A stretch of DNA of 64,000 nucleotides from Phycisphaeraceae bacterium D3-23. Lineage in GTDB: Bacteria > Planctomycetota > Phycisphaerae > Phycisphaerales > Phycisphaeraceae. How positions within the stretch are numbered: the first letter of the stretch is position 1; every line of letters starts with the position of its first letter. The stretch is from the NCBI GenBank assembly GCA_039555135.1, contig CP114179.1, forward strand, positions 1,240,001 through 1,304,000, given 5' to 3'. A model generated the notes under the pieces. It had not been told where the DNA came from. It saw nothing but the letters and a program-made list of their open reading frames with translations, and did no database searches. Of this stretch, positions 26,438-35,208 are shown piece after piece. The position numbers and the translations under genes are program-made.

Positions 26438-26515
26438 CTACAGGTCGTCGCCGTTGAGGAAGGCGTACAGGATCGCGCCGATGAAGCGCATCGCGATGAG
26501 CGTCAGCTCAAACAT
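26438..26515 (-). CDS. 25-residue membrane micropeptide
   Basis: ATG 26515 to TAG 26438 encodes a 25-residue peptide (MFELTLIAMRFIGAILYAFL plus NGDDL). A GGGGAGC Shine-Dalgarno lies 7-13 bases upstream, well spaced. The peptide is a single amphipathic or transmembrane helix with an acidic tail. Because such short frames occur by chance, the case rests on the ribosome-binding site and the hydrophobic, codon-biased sequence. It lies 65 bases upstream of the four-helix membrane protein gene on the same strand and could be its partner or leader. Confidence 0.5.
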   Translation of the reverse strand: MFELTLIAMRFIGAILYAFLNGDDL

Positions 26516-26701
26516 GACTCGAAGCTCCCCGGGGCGTAGGTTGGAGGTCGGGCCGCCCCGTGCTGCCCGTGCCCGCGTCGGCGGGCGGGGGCTTGGTGAC
26601 CCGCAAGCCAGTGTAAAAGGGAGCTACACCGCGGCGGAGGGAAAACCGACACCCGGTTTCGCGGGCGCGACACAGAAATCTATAAAGCTTCAACCAGTGC
26701 C

Positions 26702-27421
26702 CTACGCCGGCTCGATACCTTGCGTGTAGCGCTTCTTGCGCAGGTGCTCGGTGATCTCGCTCGCAAAGCCGGCCCCCTCGGGCTGGGCCTCCAGGAGCTT
26801 CGCCATCGCCTGGGCCTTGTCGTCCTGGCCCGTCCAGCGGAAGATGTTTGCGAGCACCCAGCGCGCGTGGACCGAGTCCGGGTCGCGCTTCAGCGCCTCG
26901 TTGAGCGAGCGCTCCGCCTCGTCCGCCCGCCGGTCGCGGAACTGGCACATGCCAAGCGCCGCCCACGCGTCGGGCTGGTCGGGCGCGATGTCGATGGCCT
27001 TCATCGCCGCCTTCTCCGCGATGCGCGGGGCGCGCTCGTACGACATAAACAGCGCGTACCGGACCCAGGCCTGCGCGAGACGGCCGGGGTCGACCTCGAG
27101 TTCGAGGATCGTTTCGTAGGACTGCTGGGCCTGGCTGAGCCGGTCGATCCCCCAGGCCGCGTCCGCCAGGGCCTGGTGCCCGACGATCGAGTTGGGGTCG
27201 AGCCCGACCGCGATCCGCGCCTCGTCGTAGGCCGGCTCAAGCCGCCCCGTCATCCGCATCGCCTCGGCCCGCAGGGCGTGGACCGCCCCCTTCATCGGGT
27301 ACCGCGACACGAGCTGGTCCAGCACCGCCAACGCCTGCTGCGGCTGGCCGGCGTTGAGCGCCAGCGAGGCCTGGCGGGTCAGGGCGTGGTAGGGCTCGAC
27401 GGTCATGGGCGGCGGCGGCAT
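26702..27421 (-). CDS. Tetratricopeptide-repeat protein
   Basis: A 239-residue soluble protein made of about six TPR-like helix pairs, for example ALTRQASLALNAGQPQQALA, ALRAEAMRMTGRLEPAYDEAR, AWAALGMCQFRDRRADEAER and the SVHARWVLANIFRWTGQ unit. TPRs mediate protein-protein contact, so a scaffold role is expected and no catalytic residue is present. No signal peptide is seen. ATG 27421 (MPPPPMTVEP) or ATG 27406 (MTVEPYH) may be the start; neither has a clear ribosome-binding site. It is divergent from rplS. Confidence 0.8.
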   Translation of the reverse strand: MPPPPMTVEPYHALTRQASLALNAGQPQQALAVLDQLVSRYPMKGAVHALRAEAMRMTGRLEPAYDEARIAVGLDPNSIVGHQALADAAWGIDRLSQAQQSYETILELEVDPGRLAQAWVRYALFMSYERAPRIAEKAAMKAIDIAPDQPDAWAALGMCQFRDRRADEAERSLNEALKRDPDSVHARWVLANIFRWTGQDDKAQAMAKLLEAQPEGAGFASEITEHLRKKRYTQGIEPA

Positions 27422-27588
27422 TGGTGAAAGCGGCTCAATGGCCCGCTATCGTAGGTTGTGGACAGATTCGGGGAAAGCGGGCATACCGAAACCGCCCCAC
27501 CGCCCCGAAGCCCACGCCCGCCGGGCCCGGGACGTCCCCACCCCCCACTCGACACCGCCCGCTTGGATTTGTACACTATTGGGCTCGC

Positions 27589-27606
27589 CCGGGCGGCTGC
27601 GCCCGG
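27589..27606 (+). promoter_or_regulatory. GC hairpin in the rplS leader
   Basis: CCGGGCG (27589-27595) pairs with CGCCCGG (27600-27606) around GCTG, 50 bases before the rplS start. It may shape the leader of this ribosomal-protein mRNA; no known autoregulatory motif is recognised. Confidence 0.3.
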
Positions 27607-27656
27607 CGAAACGACCCACCCCGATTGGCCCCACCGGCCAGCGAGCGAGGCCTCCC

Positions 27657-28100
27657 ATGAGCCAGGACATCATTGCCGCCGTACAGGCGAAACAACTCAA
27701 AGAAAACCTCACCGAAGTGAACGTCGGCGACACCGTCGATGTCCACGTCCGCATCATCGAGGGCGAGAAGGAACGCATCCAGGTCTTCACCGGCGTGGTG
27801 ATCAAGATGCAGAACGGCGGCATCGAACGCACCGTCACCGTCCGCCGCATCGTCGCCAACGAAGGCGTCGAACGCACCTTCCCCCTCCACAGCCCACGCG
27901 TCTCCAAGATCGACGTCGTCCGACACGGCGACGCCCGACGCTCCAAGCTCTACTACCTCCGCGACCGGGTGGGCAAAAAACGCCGCCTCCGCGACCGCCG
28001 ACGCGGCCTCGAAGCACTCACCATGCGCAAGACCGATATCGCAAGCAAACAGGCCCAGGCCGCGGCCCCCGCAGAGGCCGCCGACGCCTCGGCGGAATAA
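27657..28100 (+). CDS. rplS: 50S ribosomal protein L19
   Basis: A 147-residue L19, which sits at the 30S-50S interface. The conserved start DIIAAVQAKQLKENLTEVNVGD, then VRIIEGEKERIQVFTGVVI, GGIERTVTVRRI, ERTFPLHSPRVSKIDVVRHG and SKLYYLRDRVGKKRRL are all typical. The core ends near residue 118; the last ~30 residues are an Ala-rich tail (KQAQAAAPAEAADASAE) longer than in E. coli. It is not beside trmD/rimM. A strong terminator follows. Confidence 0.96.
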   Translation: MSQDIIAAVQAKQLKENLTEVNVGDTVDVHVRIIEGEKERIQVFTGVVIKMQNGGIERTVTVRRIVANEGVERTFPLHSPRVSKIDVVRHGDARRSKLYYLRDRVGKKRRLRDRRRGLEALTMRKTDIASKQAQAAAPAEAADASAE

Positions 28101-28155
28101 CCCCCGGACGACGCACCACCCAAGCGGTGCGCCTGTCCAACACGACCCCAATCGA

Positions 28156-28184
28156 CCCCGCCCACAAGGCGGGGTTTTTCTTTT
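28156..28184 (+). terminator. Rho-independent terminator of rplS
   Basis: CCCCGCC (28156-28162) and GGCGGGG (28168-28174) form a 7-bp stem with a CACAA loop, followed by TTTTTCTTTT. Confidence 0.92.
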
Positions 28185-28193
28185 GAACACCGC

Positions 28194-28220
28194 GAAGCCC
28201 ACAGATTCCATCTGTGGGTG
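28194..28220. repeat. CCCACAGAT palindrome (copy 1)
   Basis: CCCACAGAT (28198-28206), three-base loop, ATCTGTGGG (28210-28218), flanked by GAAG and TG. A near-identical copy is at 53756-53776 and a mutated, inverted one at 48375-48401. All three lie downstream of genes. Confidence 0.9.
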
Positions 28221-28273
28221 CTCCCCCGATCCATCCCCCATCAAGCGCAATCCGAAACTCTAAGATACCCCCC

Positions 28274-30097
28274 ATGACCAAGCCCACCAAGACCGCCGAC
28301 CCCGCGCACGACGCCGACGCCCCCACCGCCTCGGGCCTCGCCAAGCTCGTCGCCGACCGTCGCGCCAAGCTCGACAAGCTCCGCGACGAGTTCGGCCTCG
28401 ACCCCTACGGCCACCGGGTCGACGGCATCGTCCCCCTCGCCGCCGCACGCGACGCCTACGACGAAACCGCCGACACCATCTTCCGCGCCGGCGAGAACGC
28501 GGTGCGCGAAGCGAAGAAGCAGGACATCCCCGAAGACGAGTGGCCGACACCCGTGGACGAGCGGCCGACCGTGCGCATCGCGGGCCGGGTCATGCAGCAC
28601 CGCGTCATGGGCAACCTGATCTTCATGTCCCTGCGCGACGAGACGGGCGACCTGCAGGTCGCCGTCAGCAAGAAGCAGGTCGGCCAGCCGTGGTTCAAGA
28701 TCGCCAAGCAGGTCGACCTGTCCGACCTCGTCGCCGTCACCGGCCCCGTCGGCAAAACTAACACCGGCGAAGTCACCGTCTGGGCCCAACCGACTCCCGC
28801 CCCCGGAAGTGCCCCCCCCCAAGCCGTACCTGAGGAGCGCAGCGACGAAGGTGCGGATCAAACCCCCGATCCCCTGAGCACCGCCGGCCTCCTCTTCCTC
28901 ACCAAGTCCCTCGCCCCCCCGCCCGGCAAGCACCACGGCCTGACCGACCCCGAAACCCGCTACCGCAAGCGCTACGTCGACCTCCACACCAACCCCGATG
29001 TCATGCGCACCATGCAGCTCCGCATCCGCATCATCGACGAAATGCGCGACTACCTCCGCGCCCGTGGCTTCCTCGAAGTCGAGACCCCCATGCTCCAGAG
29101 CATGCACGGCGGCGCGGCCGCGCGCCCCTTCGAGACCCACCACAACGCGCTCGACCTCCCCCTCACCCTCCGCATCGCCCCGGAACTCTATCTCAAGCGG
29201 CTCCTCGTGGGCGGCATGACCAAGGTCTTCGAGATCAACCGCAACTTCCGAAACGAAGGCATCAGCCCACGGCACAACCCCGAGTTCACGATGCTCGAGG
29301 CCTACGAGGCGTATGGGTCTTGGGAGACCATGGCCGACCTCGTCGAAGACATGGTCTGCACCGTCGCGGAAAAAATCTTCGGCACCCTCATCATCGAACA
29401 CGGCCTGCCTGCTTCAGCAGGCAGTGAGACTCCCGACGATAACGCAGACACGACTGATCCCGAATACGCCAAGACGCCAAGTCGCCAAGACGCCAAGCGG
29501 ACGATCAACCTGACAAGGCCGTGGCGGCGTGTGTCGATGGCGGACCTTGTTAAGGAATACACACAGAAGTTTCCTGAACCGTGGGTGTTTGATAAGGAAA
29601 CAAAGCTACAGGATGCAGCTCCAGCCGTTTGGACTTACCTCTGGCATCAAGGTGCTAGTGAATCAGTACTAGAGTTGACCCCTGCCGAACAACTCGTTGA
29701 GGTCTACGAAAAGCTCATCGAGCCCACGCTCATCGACCCGTGTTTTGTCACCCGCGTCCCCAGTGTCATCATCCCGCTGGCCAAGAAGTGTGAAGACGAC
29801 CCGTTCTTCGCGGACGTATATGAGCTGGCCATCAACGGTGTCGAGATCAGCCCGGGCTACTCCGAGCTCAACGACCCCGCCGTCCAAGAAGCCAACTTCC
29901 GCACGCAGGTCGGCGACGCGGCCGAGCAGCAGCTGGTGGACGAGGACTTCCTCGAAGCCCTCCGCGTCGGCATGCCTCCCGCCGGCGGGATGGGGCTGGG
30001 CATCGACCGGCTGGTGATGATGCTGACCGGCGCCGAGTCCATCCGCGACGTGCTCCTGTTCCCGCTGATGAAACCGCAGGGGGAAGTGGCCAAGTGA
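28274..30097 (+). CDS. lysS: Lysyl-tRNA synthetase with in-frame repeat insertions
   Basis: A class II LysRS of 607 residues, about 100 longer than E. coli LysS. The anticodon-binding OB fold is at about 90-175 (VRIAGRVMQHRVMGNLIFMS). Motif 1 is in FLEVETPML, motif 2 in FEINRNFRNEGISPRHNPEFTM (split by helices), motif 3 in GMGLGIDRLVMMLTGAESIR. Extra length comes partly from low-complexity inserts made of dispersed repeats: residues ~183-195 (AVPEERSDEGAD), ~377-384 (PASAGSE) and ~398-408 (KTPSRQDAK). From about 29440 to 29690 the DNA is also less G+C-rich than its surroundings. The catalytic core seems intact. The stop lies in a further repeat. Confidence 0.95.
   Translation: MTKPTKTADPAHDADAPTASGLAKLVADRRAKLDKLRDEFGLDPYGHRVDGIVPLAAARDAYDETADTIFRAGENAVREAKKQDIPEDEWPTPVDERPTVRIAGRVMQHRVMGNLIFMSLRDETGDLQVAVSKKQVGQPWFKIAKQVDLSDLVAVTGPVGKTNTGEVTVWAQPTPAPGSAPPQAVPEERSDEGADQTPDPLSTAGLLFLTKSLAPPPGKHHGLTDPETRYRKRYVDLHTNPDVMRTMQLRIRIIDEMRDYLRARGFLEVETPMLQSMHGGAAARPFETHHNALDLPLTLRIAPELYLKRLLVGGMTKVFEINRNFRNEGISPRHNPEFTMLEAYEAYGSWETMADLVEDMVCTVAEKIFGTLIIEHGLPASAGSETPDDNADTTDPEYAKTPSRQDAKRTINLTRPWRRVSMADLVKEYTQKFPEPWVFDKETKLQDAAPAVWTYLWHQGASESVLELTPAEQLVEVYEKLIEPTLIDPCFVTRVPSVIIPLAKKCEDDPFFADVYELAINGVEISPGYSELNDPAVQEANFRTQVGDAAEQQLVDEDFLEALRVGMPPAGGMGLGIDRLVMMLTGAESIRDVLLFPLMKPQGEVAK
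28821..28859 (-). repeat. RAYT-type REP unit inside lysS
   Basis: On the minus strand the unit reads GATCCGCACCTTCG ... CAGGTACGGCTT, the same REP that flanks the transposase gene at 58.1-58.7 kb, slightly expanded in the centre. It is read in frame and encodes about 13 residues of LysRS. Confidence 0.85.
29405..29424. repeat. Tetraloop hairpin repeat inside lysS
   Basis: Perfect 8-bp stem CTGCCTGC / GCAGGCAG closing a TTCA tetraloop. It belongs to a four-member family (also 40045-40066, 40682-40707, 44025-44050). Confidence 0.8.
29466..29497 (+). repeat. 32-bp CGCCAAG repeat inside lysS
   Basis: Thirty-two bases built from ACGCCAAG units, identical over the full length to 32142-32173 and to the reverse complement of 32565-32596, which flank the GxxExxY gene. 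It is translated in frame in LysRS. Confidence 0.95.
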
Positions 30098-30178
30098 TGT
30101 GTGGCCAAGTGGCCTAGTGAATGTCTGTATACCCTACACTTGGCCACTCGACCGCTAGGCCACTGGACCACTTCCCCC
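30079..30178. repeat. 100-bp inverted-repeat element bridging lysS and lolC
   Basis: Outer arms GGGGGAAGTGG (30079-30089) and CCACTTCCCCC (30168-30178) enclose several GGCCAAGTG/CACTTGGCC-type repeats. The lysS stop codon TGA lies inside, and the next gene starts five bases after its end. Confidence 0.75.
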
Positions 30179-30182
30179 ACCC

Positions 30183-32111
30183 ATGTACAAACTCCTGCTC
30201 ATCTCGAAGTACCTCCGACGCAAGCTCGCGCCGCTCTTTGCCGCGGTCTCGGTGAGCTTCTGCACCGCGATGGTCATCATCGTCGTCAGCGTCATGGGCG
30301 GGTTCCTCGACCTCATGCGTACCACCGCCAAGACCCTCTCGGGCGACGTCATGGTGCAGTCGAACCTCACGCCCGGCTTCCCGCACTACGACGAGCTCGC
30401 GCGGCGCATCGAAACCCTCGACGGCGTCGAGCTCGCCACCCCCGTCGTCGAGACCTTCGCGCTGATGCGCATCGGCAACCGCGACCAGGTCGTCCAGGTC
30501 GTCGGCATCGTGCCCGGCGAGATGTCCAGGATCATCAACTACAACGAGTCGCTGCTGTGGACCGGCGAGGACCTCGTGGGCTCGCGGTTTTCCGACCTCG
30601 ATGAAGACACCCGGGCGATGCTCGCCCAGCAGTTCGACCTCGCCGGGGCCGGTCAGCGGCTCGAACAGCCCGCGCTCTTGCAGCTCCTGCTCAGCGATAT
30701 CGCGGCCAACCGGCTGCGCGTGGCGCTGATCGAGGACGACGCGTTGCGGGCGCGTTTCGCCCCGACGCTAGGGCCGCTGCTCGTGGGGGAGGATGCGATC
30801 GCGCTGCCCGACCATGCCCTGGTGGAGTGGCTGTCGGACCCGCTGGCCGAGCCGTATGTGCTGAGCAAGGTCCGCGGGGCGCTGCTGCTTGAGCCGGGGC
30901 TGCTGGAGGCCCCGGGGTTCCCGGCGGTTGCGCCGGCGCCGGCGATCGTCATCGGCGTCGCGGTCAACCCGTACCACCGCCGCGACAAGCGCGGGCAGTA
31001 CAGCTTCGACGATCCCGAGACCGGCTACCCGACGAGCTTCGCCGCCGAGACCGTGAGCTTGACCCTCGTCCCCTTCTCGCCGGGCGGCGAGCTCGCGTTC
31101 GAGCCCGTCCGCCGCGAGATCGCCGTGGCCAACGAGTTCAAGTCCGGCTTCTACCAGACCGACCAGAACGTCGTCTATGCCCCGCTGGGCTGGCTCCAAG
31201 AACAGCTCCAGATGCAGCGCAGCGAAGATACGACCGACTACGACCCGTTCACCGGCCAGGGCGGCGAGACGGTCGTGACCCCCGCGCGGGCGCACAACAT
31301 CATCGTCAAGGCCAAAGGCGAGCAGGACGCCGACCAGCTCGCCCGCGACGTCCAGCAGGTCGTCAACGACTTCTACAAAGACCACACCGACGTCCCGGTC
31401 ACACTCACCGCGATCACGTGGGAGCAGAAGCACGGCGCGCTGCTGGGCGCAGTGCAGAACGAAAAAGGGCTCGTCACCTTCCTCTTCGCGATCATCAGCA
31501 TCGTCGCCATCGTCATGGTGGCGACGACGTTCTACATGATCGTGCTCGAAAAGACGCGGGACATCGGCGTGCTCCGCGCGATCGGCGCACCGGCGACGGG
31601 CGTGCTCGGGCTGTTCCTCACCTACGGGCTGGTCATCGGCGTCATCGGCACGGGGCTGGGCGTCTGGATCGGATGGGCCGTGGTCACCAACCTCAACAAC
31701 ATCCAGGAGGCGCTGGCCAACCGCATGGCCACGCTGATCGGTGTCGTCCTGATCGCGGCCGTGGTCGCGCTGGGCGTCACGATCGTGACGGCGTGGCAGC
31801 GGCGTCACCGCGAGTTCGGCATCGGCACGGGCATCCTGCTGTTCTTCGCCGTCGCCGCCGGGCTGCTCACCGTCGTCTACTACACCTTCCCCTCGATCAC
31901 ACTCCCAATCGCCAGCGGCATCGACCCGACCATCGGCTGGCGGATGTGGGACCCGCAGACCTACTACTTCGAGCGCATCCCCGACCGCATCAACTGGGGC
32001 GAGGTCTTGTGGATCGCCGTGGGCGCGGTGGTGAGCTGCGTCATCGGCGCCGCCATCCCCGCCATCATCGCCGCCCTCTTGAACCCGATCGAGGCGCTGC
32101 GGTATGAGTGA
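30183..32111 (+). CDS. LolC/LolE-type ABC transporter permease
   Basis: A 642-residue FtsX/MacB-fold permease of the lipoprotein-release type. The first membrane helix follows YLRRKLAPLFAAVSVSFCTAMVIIVVSVMGGF; after a large periplasmic domain (about residues 45-415) come three more helices (LVTFLFAIISIVAIVMVATTF, VLGLFLTYGLVIGVIGTGLG, near 560 and 600) with the conserved EKTRDIGVLRAIGA coupling loop. E. coli LolC/E have about 400 residues, so the periplasmic part is enlarged. It would extract lipoproteins from the inner membrane with the ATPase encoded at 32614-33309; a GxxExxY gene is inserted between the two. Confidence 0.88.
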   Translation: MYKLLLISKYLRRKLAPLFAAVSVSFCTAMVIIVVSVMGGFLDLMRTTAKTLSGDVMVQSNLTPGFPHYDELARRIETLDGVELATPVVETFALMRIGNRDQVVQVVGIVPGEMSRIINYNESLLWTGEDLVGSRFSDLDEDTRAMLAQQFDLAGAGQRLEQPALLQLLLSDIAANRLRVALIEDDALRARFAPTLGPLLVGEDAIALPDHALVEWLSDPLAEPYVLSKVRGALLLEPGLLEAPGFPAVAPAPAIVIGVAVNPYHRRDKRGQYSFDDPETGYPTSFAAETVSLTLVPFSPGGELAFEPVRREIAVANEFKSGFYQTDQNVVYAPLGWLQEQLQMQRSEDTTDYDPFTGQGGETVVTPARAHNIIVKAKGEQDADQLARDVQQVVNDFYKDHTDVPVTLTAITWEQKHGALLGAVQNEKGLVTFLFAIISIVAIVMVATTFYMIVLEKTRDIGVLRAIGAPATGVLGLFLTYGLVIGVIGTGLGVWIGWAVVTNLNNIQEALANRMATLIGVVLIAAVVALGVTIVTAWQRRHREFGIGTGILLFFAVAAGLLTVVYYTFPSITLPIASGIDPTIGWRMWDPQTYYFERIPDRINWGEVLWIAVGAVVSCVIGAAIPAIIAALLNPIEALRYE

Positions 32112-32556
32112 TGCACAACCCCAGAGTTTGGCGGGGAATCAACGCCAAGACGCCAAGTCGCCAAGACGCCAAGAGCCGGGTGCAGCGCTGGATGCGCTCG
32201 CGCATGATGTCATCGGCGCAGCAATCGAAGTACATAAAACACTTGGGCCCGGCTTCCCAGAATCAATTTATGAAGAAGCGTTGTGCCATGAATTAACCTT
32301 GCGCGGGATCGCCTTCGAGCGTCAGCCCGTAGTTCGCGTCGCATACAAAAGACACGCTTGTGGCACGGGCAAGATGGACATCCTGGTGGATCGGCGGCTC
32401 GTGATTGAGCTCAAAGCGGTCGAAGCGGTCCTCCCCAAACACAAAGCCCAAGCCAAGGCCAACCTCGTTGCGACGGGTTGCCGACTCGCGCTTGTCATTA
32501 ATTTTCATGAAGCCGTCCTGAAGGATGGCCTCCACCGCGTGGTGTATACCCCCTGA
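32104..32556 (+). CDS. GxxExxY protein (PD-(D/E)XK nuclease-like)
   Basis: A 150-residue protein of the GxxExxY family, named for GPGFPESIYEEAL here near residues 50-62. The core IGAAIEVHKTLG, YEEALCHELTLRGI, MDILVDRRLVIELKAV (candidate D-x-E-x-K-like nuclease strand) and VINFHEAVLKDGLHRVVY are complete. The family is predicted to have a restriction-endonuclease fold; its function is unknown. The first ~25 residues are encoded by a dispersed repeat. The gene overlaps the lolC stop by eight bases and is flanked by perfect 32-bp inverted repeats, interrupting the lolC-lolD pair. Confidence 0.9.
   Translation: MSDAQPQSLAGNQRQDAKSPRRQEPGAALDALAHDVIGAAIEVHKTLGPGFPESIYEEALCHELTLRGIAFERQPVVRVAYKRHACGTGKMDILVDRRLVIELKAVEAVLPKHKAQAKANLVATGCRLALVINFHEAVLKDGLHRVVYTP
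32142..32173 (+). repeat. 32-bp CGCCAAG repeat, left copy
   Basis: ACGCCAAG-type units forming a 32-base block at the 5' end of the GxxExxY gene. The right copy (32565-32596) is its exact reverse complement, nine bases after the stop. Confidence 0.97.
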
Positions 32557-32564
32557 TCTTTCTC

Positions 32565-32596
32565 CTTGGCGTCTTGGCGACTTGGCGTCTTGGCGT
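32565..32596 (-). repeat. 32-bp CGCCAAG repeat, right copy
   Basis: Exact inverted copy of 32142-32173, so the pair brackets about 390 bases containing the GxxExxY coding region. It also forms the sequence just upstream of lolD, leaving that gene without an obvious ribosome-binding site. A diverged relative is at 43586-43617. Confidence 0.97.
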
Positions 32597-32613
32597 TAGA
32601 AAAACAGACTGCC

Positions 32614-33309
<696 letters not shown>

Positions 33310-33561
33310 TGCCCAAGTCCTTCCGATAAGCCGTCGTCGCCCAAAGACATCGATGTTTATGATCTCGCGCCCATCCGCGCGGATCGAATGATTGCGCATC
33401 CACTAATCGCCGATGCTCATTCAGATCGATACTGAAAAAACGCAAGACGCGCGAAAGGAATGCAACACACCATGGCACCACTCAACCCGGTTCAGGATGC
33501 GGAAACAAAACCTTTGGGATATGCTCTGGACTCTCAACCCCACGAGCAGGACCCCACGAAC

Positions 33562-35106
33562 ATGCCTAACGCAACTTGTGATATCGGCCTCATCGGCCTG
33601 GCCGTCATGGGCCAGAACCTCGTCCTCAACATGGCGGACCACGGCTACAGCGTCGCGGTCTACAACCGCACGACGTCGACGATGGAAGACTTCATCAGCG
33701 ACAACAAAGCCAACGAGCCCTCGGCCGAGCGTGTCCTCGGGTTCCCCGAGCTCAAGGACTTTGTCGCCTCGATCAAACGGCCACGCAAGATCGTGCTGCT
33801 GGTGAAGTCCTCGGCCGTCCTGCCAACAGATCGCGACGCGGTGGACAAGGTGATCGATGGGCTGCTCCCGCTGCTCGACGAAGGCGACATCATCATCGAC
33901 GGCGGCAACTCGAACTGGAACGCCACCATCCGCCGGGAGAAGGAACTCAGCGAAAAAGGATTCCGATTCTTCGGCTCGGGCGTCTCGGGCGGCGAGCTGG
34001 GCGCGCGCTTCGGCCCATCGCTCATGCCCGGCGGCGACGAGACCGCGTGGAAAGAACTCGAGCCGATCTGGAAATCAATCGCCGCGAAGGTCGATCCCAC
34101 CACCGGCAAACCGATCGAGCGCAACGACCCCAACAACCCCGTGACGCTGGATGAGGGCGAGCCGTGCACGACGTACATCGGCGCGGACGGCGCGGGCCAC
34201 TACGTCAAGATGGTGCACAACGGGATCGAGTACATCGACATGCAGCTCATCTGCGAGGCGTACTTCCTGATGAAGCATCTGCTGGGCATGGACCCCGGCG
34301 AGATGTCCGAGGTCTTCGGCAAGTGGAACGAGGGCGACCTGGACAGCTTCCTCATGGAGATCACCACCGACATCCTGCAGCAGCGCGACCCCGCCGACCC
34401 GGACCAATGGTTCGTCGATGTCGTGCTCGATACGGCCGGTCAAAAGGGCACGGGTAAGTGGACCAGCCAGAACGCCCTGGACCTGGGCATCCCCGCCAAC
34501 GCGATGGCCGAGGCGGTGTTCGCGCGCTGCCTGAGCGCGATCAAAGACGAACGCGTCGCAGCCAGCAATATCCTCCAGGGCCCATCGATCCCAAGCAACG
34601 TCGGGGACAAGGGCGAACTGATCGATGCGATCCAGCAGGCGCTGTACTGCTCCAAAATCGTCAGCTACGCCCAGGGCTTCCAGCTCATGTCCGAGGCGCA
34701 GAACGAGTACGGCTGGGACCTCAACTTCGGCGAGATCGCCAAGATCTTCCGCGGCGGCTGCATCATCCGCGCCCGCTTCCTGCAGAAGATCACCGAGGCC
34801 TACGAGCAGGACCCCAAGCTCGTGAACCTGCTGCTCAACGACTACTTCAAGGACGCGATCCACAACGGGCAGGCGGCCTGGCGCAAGGTCATCGGCCTGG
34901 CAGTGCAGTACGGCATCCCCGTCCCCGCGTTCGGCGCAGCGCTGGCCTACTACGACGGCTACCGCACCGCGACGCTGCCCGCGAACCTCTTGCAAGCCCA
35001 ACGCGACTACTTCGGCGCCCACACCTACGAACGCACCGACCAGCCACGCGGGCATAAGTTCCATGTCGACTGGCCCGAAGACGGTCGGCCGCAGTTGGAG
35101 GTGTAA
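33562..35106 (+). CDS. gnd: 6-phosphogluconate dehydrogenase (decarboxylating)
   Basis: A 514-residue enzyme of the oxidative pentose phosphate pathway producing ribulose 5-phosphate, CO2 and NADPH. ATG 33562 gives [20 protein letters not shown] with the GxAxMG cofactor loop. [34 protein letters not shown], and [19 protein letters not shown] with catalytic Lys/Asn are intact; the C-terminal domain has [22 protein letters not shown]. About 25 extra residues ([20 protein letters not shown]) lie before [10 protein letters not shown] compared with E. coli. The frame is open 34 codons upstream but without homology. A terminator follows. Confidence 0.97.
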   Translation: MPNATCDIGLIGLAVMGQNLVLNMADHGYSVAVYNRTTSTMEDFISDNKANEPSAERVLGFPELKDFVASIKRPRKIVLLVKSSAVLPTDRDAVDKVIDGLLPLLDEGDIIIDGGNSNWNATIRREKELSEKGFRFFGSGVSGGELGARFGPSLMPGGDETAWKELEPIWKSIAAKVDPTTGKPIERNDPNNPVTLDEGEPCTTYIGADGAGHYVKMVHNGIEYIDMQLICEAYFLMKHLLGMDPGEMSEVFGKWNEGDLDSFLMEITTDILQQRDPADPDQWFVDVVLDTAGQKGTGKWTSQNALDLGIPANAMAEAVFARCLSAIKDERVAASNILQGPSIPSNVGDKGELIDAIQQALYCSKIVSYAQGFQLMSEAQNEYGWDLNFGEIAKIFRGGCIIRARFLQKITEAYEQDPKLVNLLLNDYFKDAIHNGQAAWRKVIGLAVQYGIPVPAFGAALAYYDGYRTATLPANLLQAQRDYFGAHTYERTDQPRGHKFHVDWPEDGRPQLEV

Positions 35107-35156
35107 CAACCGGAGGGAAAGGCATCCCGCCCGTTCTTGATTTGCGAACACCACCC

Positions 35157-35194
35157 AAGCCCACGCCGTCACGGCGTGGGCTTCTTTTCGTTTT
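35157..35194 (+). terminator. Rho-independent terminator of gnd
   Basis: AAGCCCACGCC (35157-35167) pairs with GGCGTGGGCTT (35173-35183) around GTCAC, then CTTTTCGTTTT. Confidence 0.92.
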
Positions 35195-35208
35195 GCTAGC
35201 ATCCCCGC

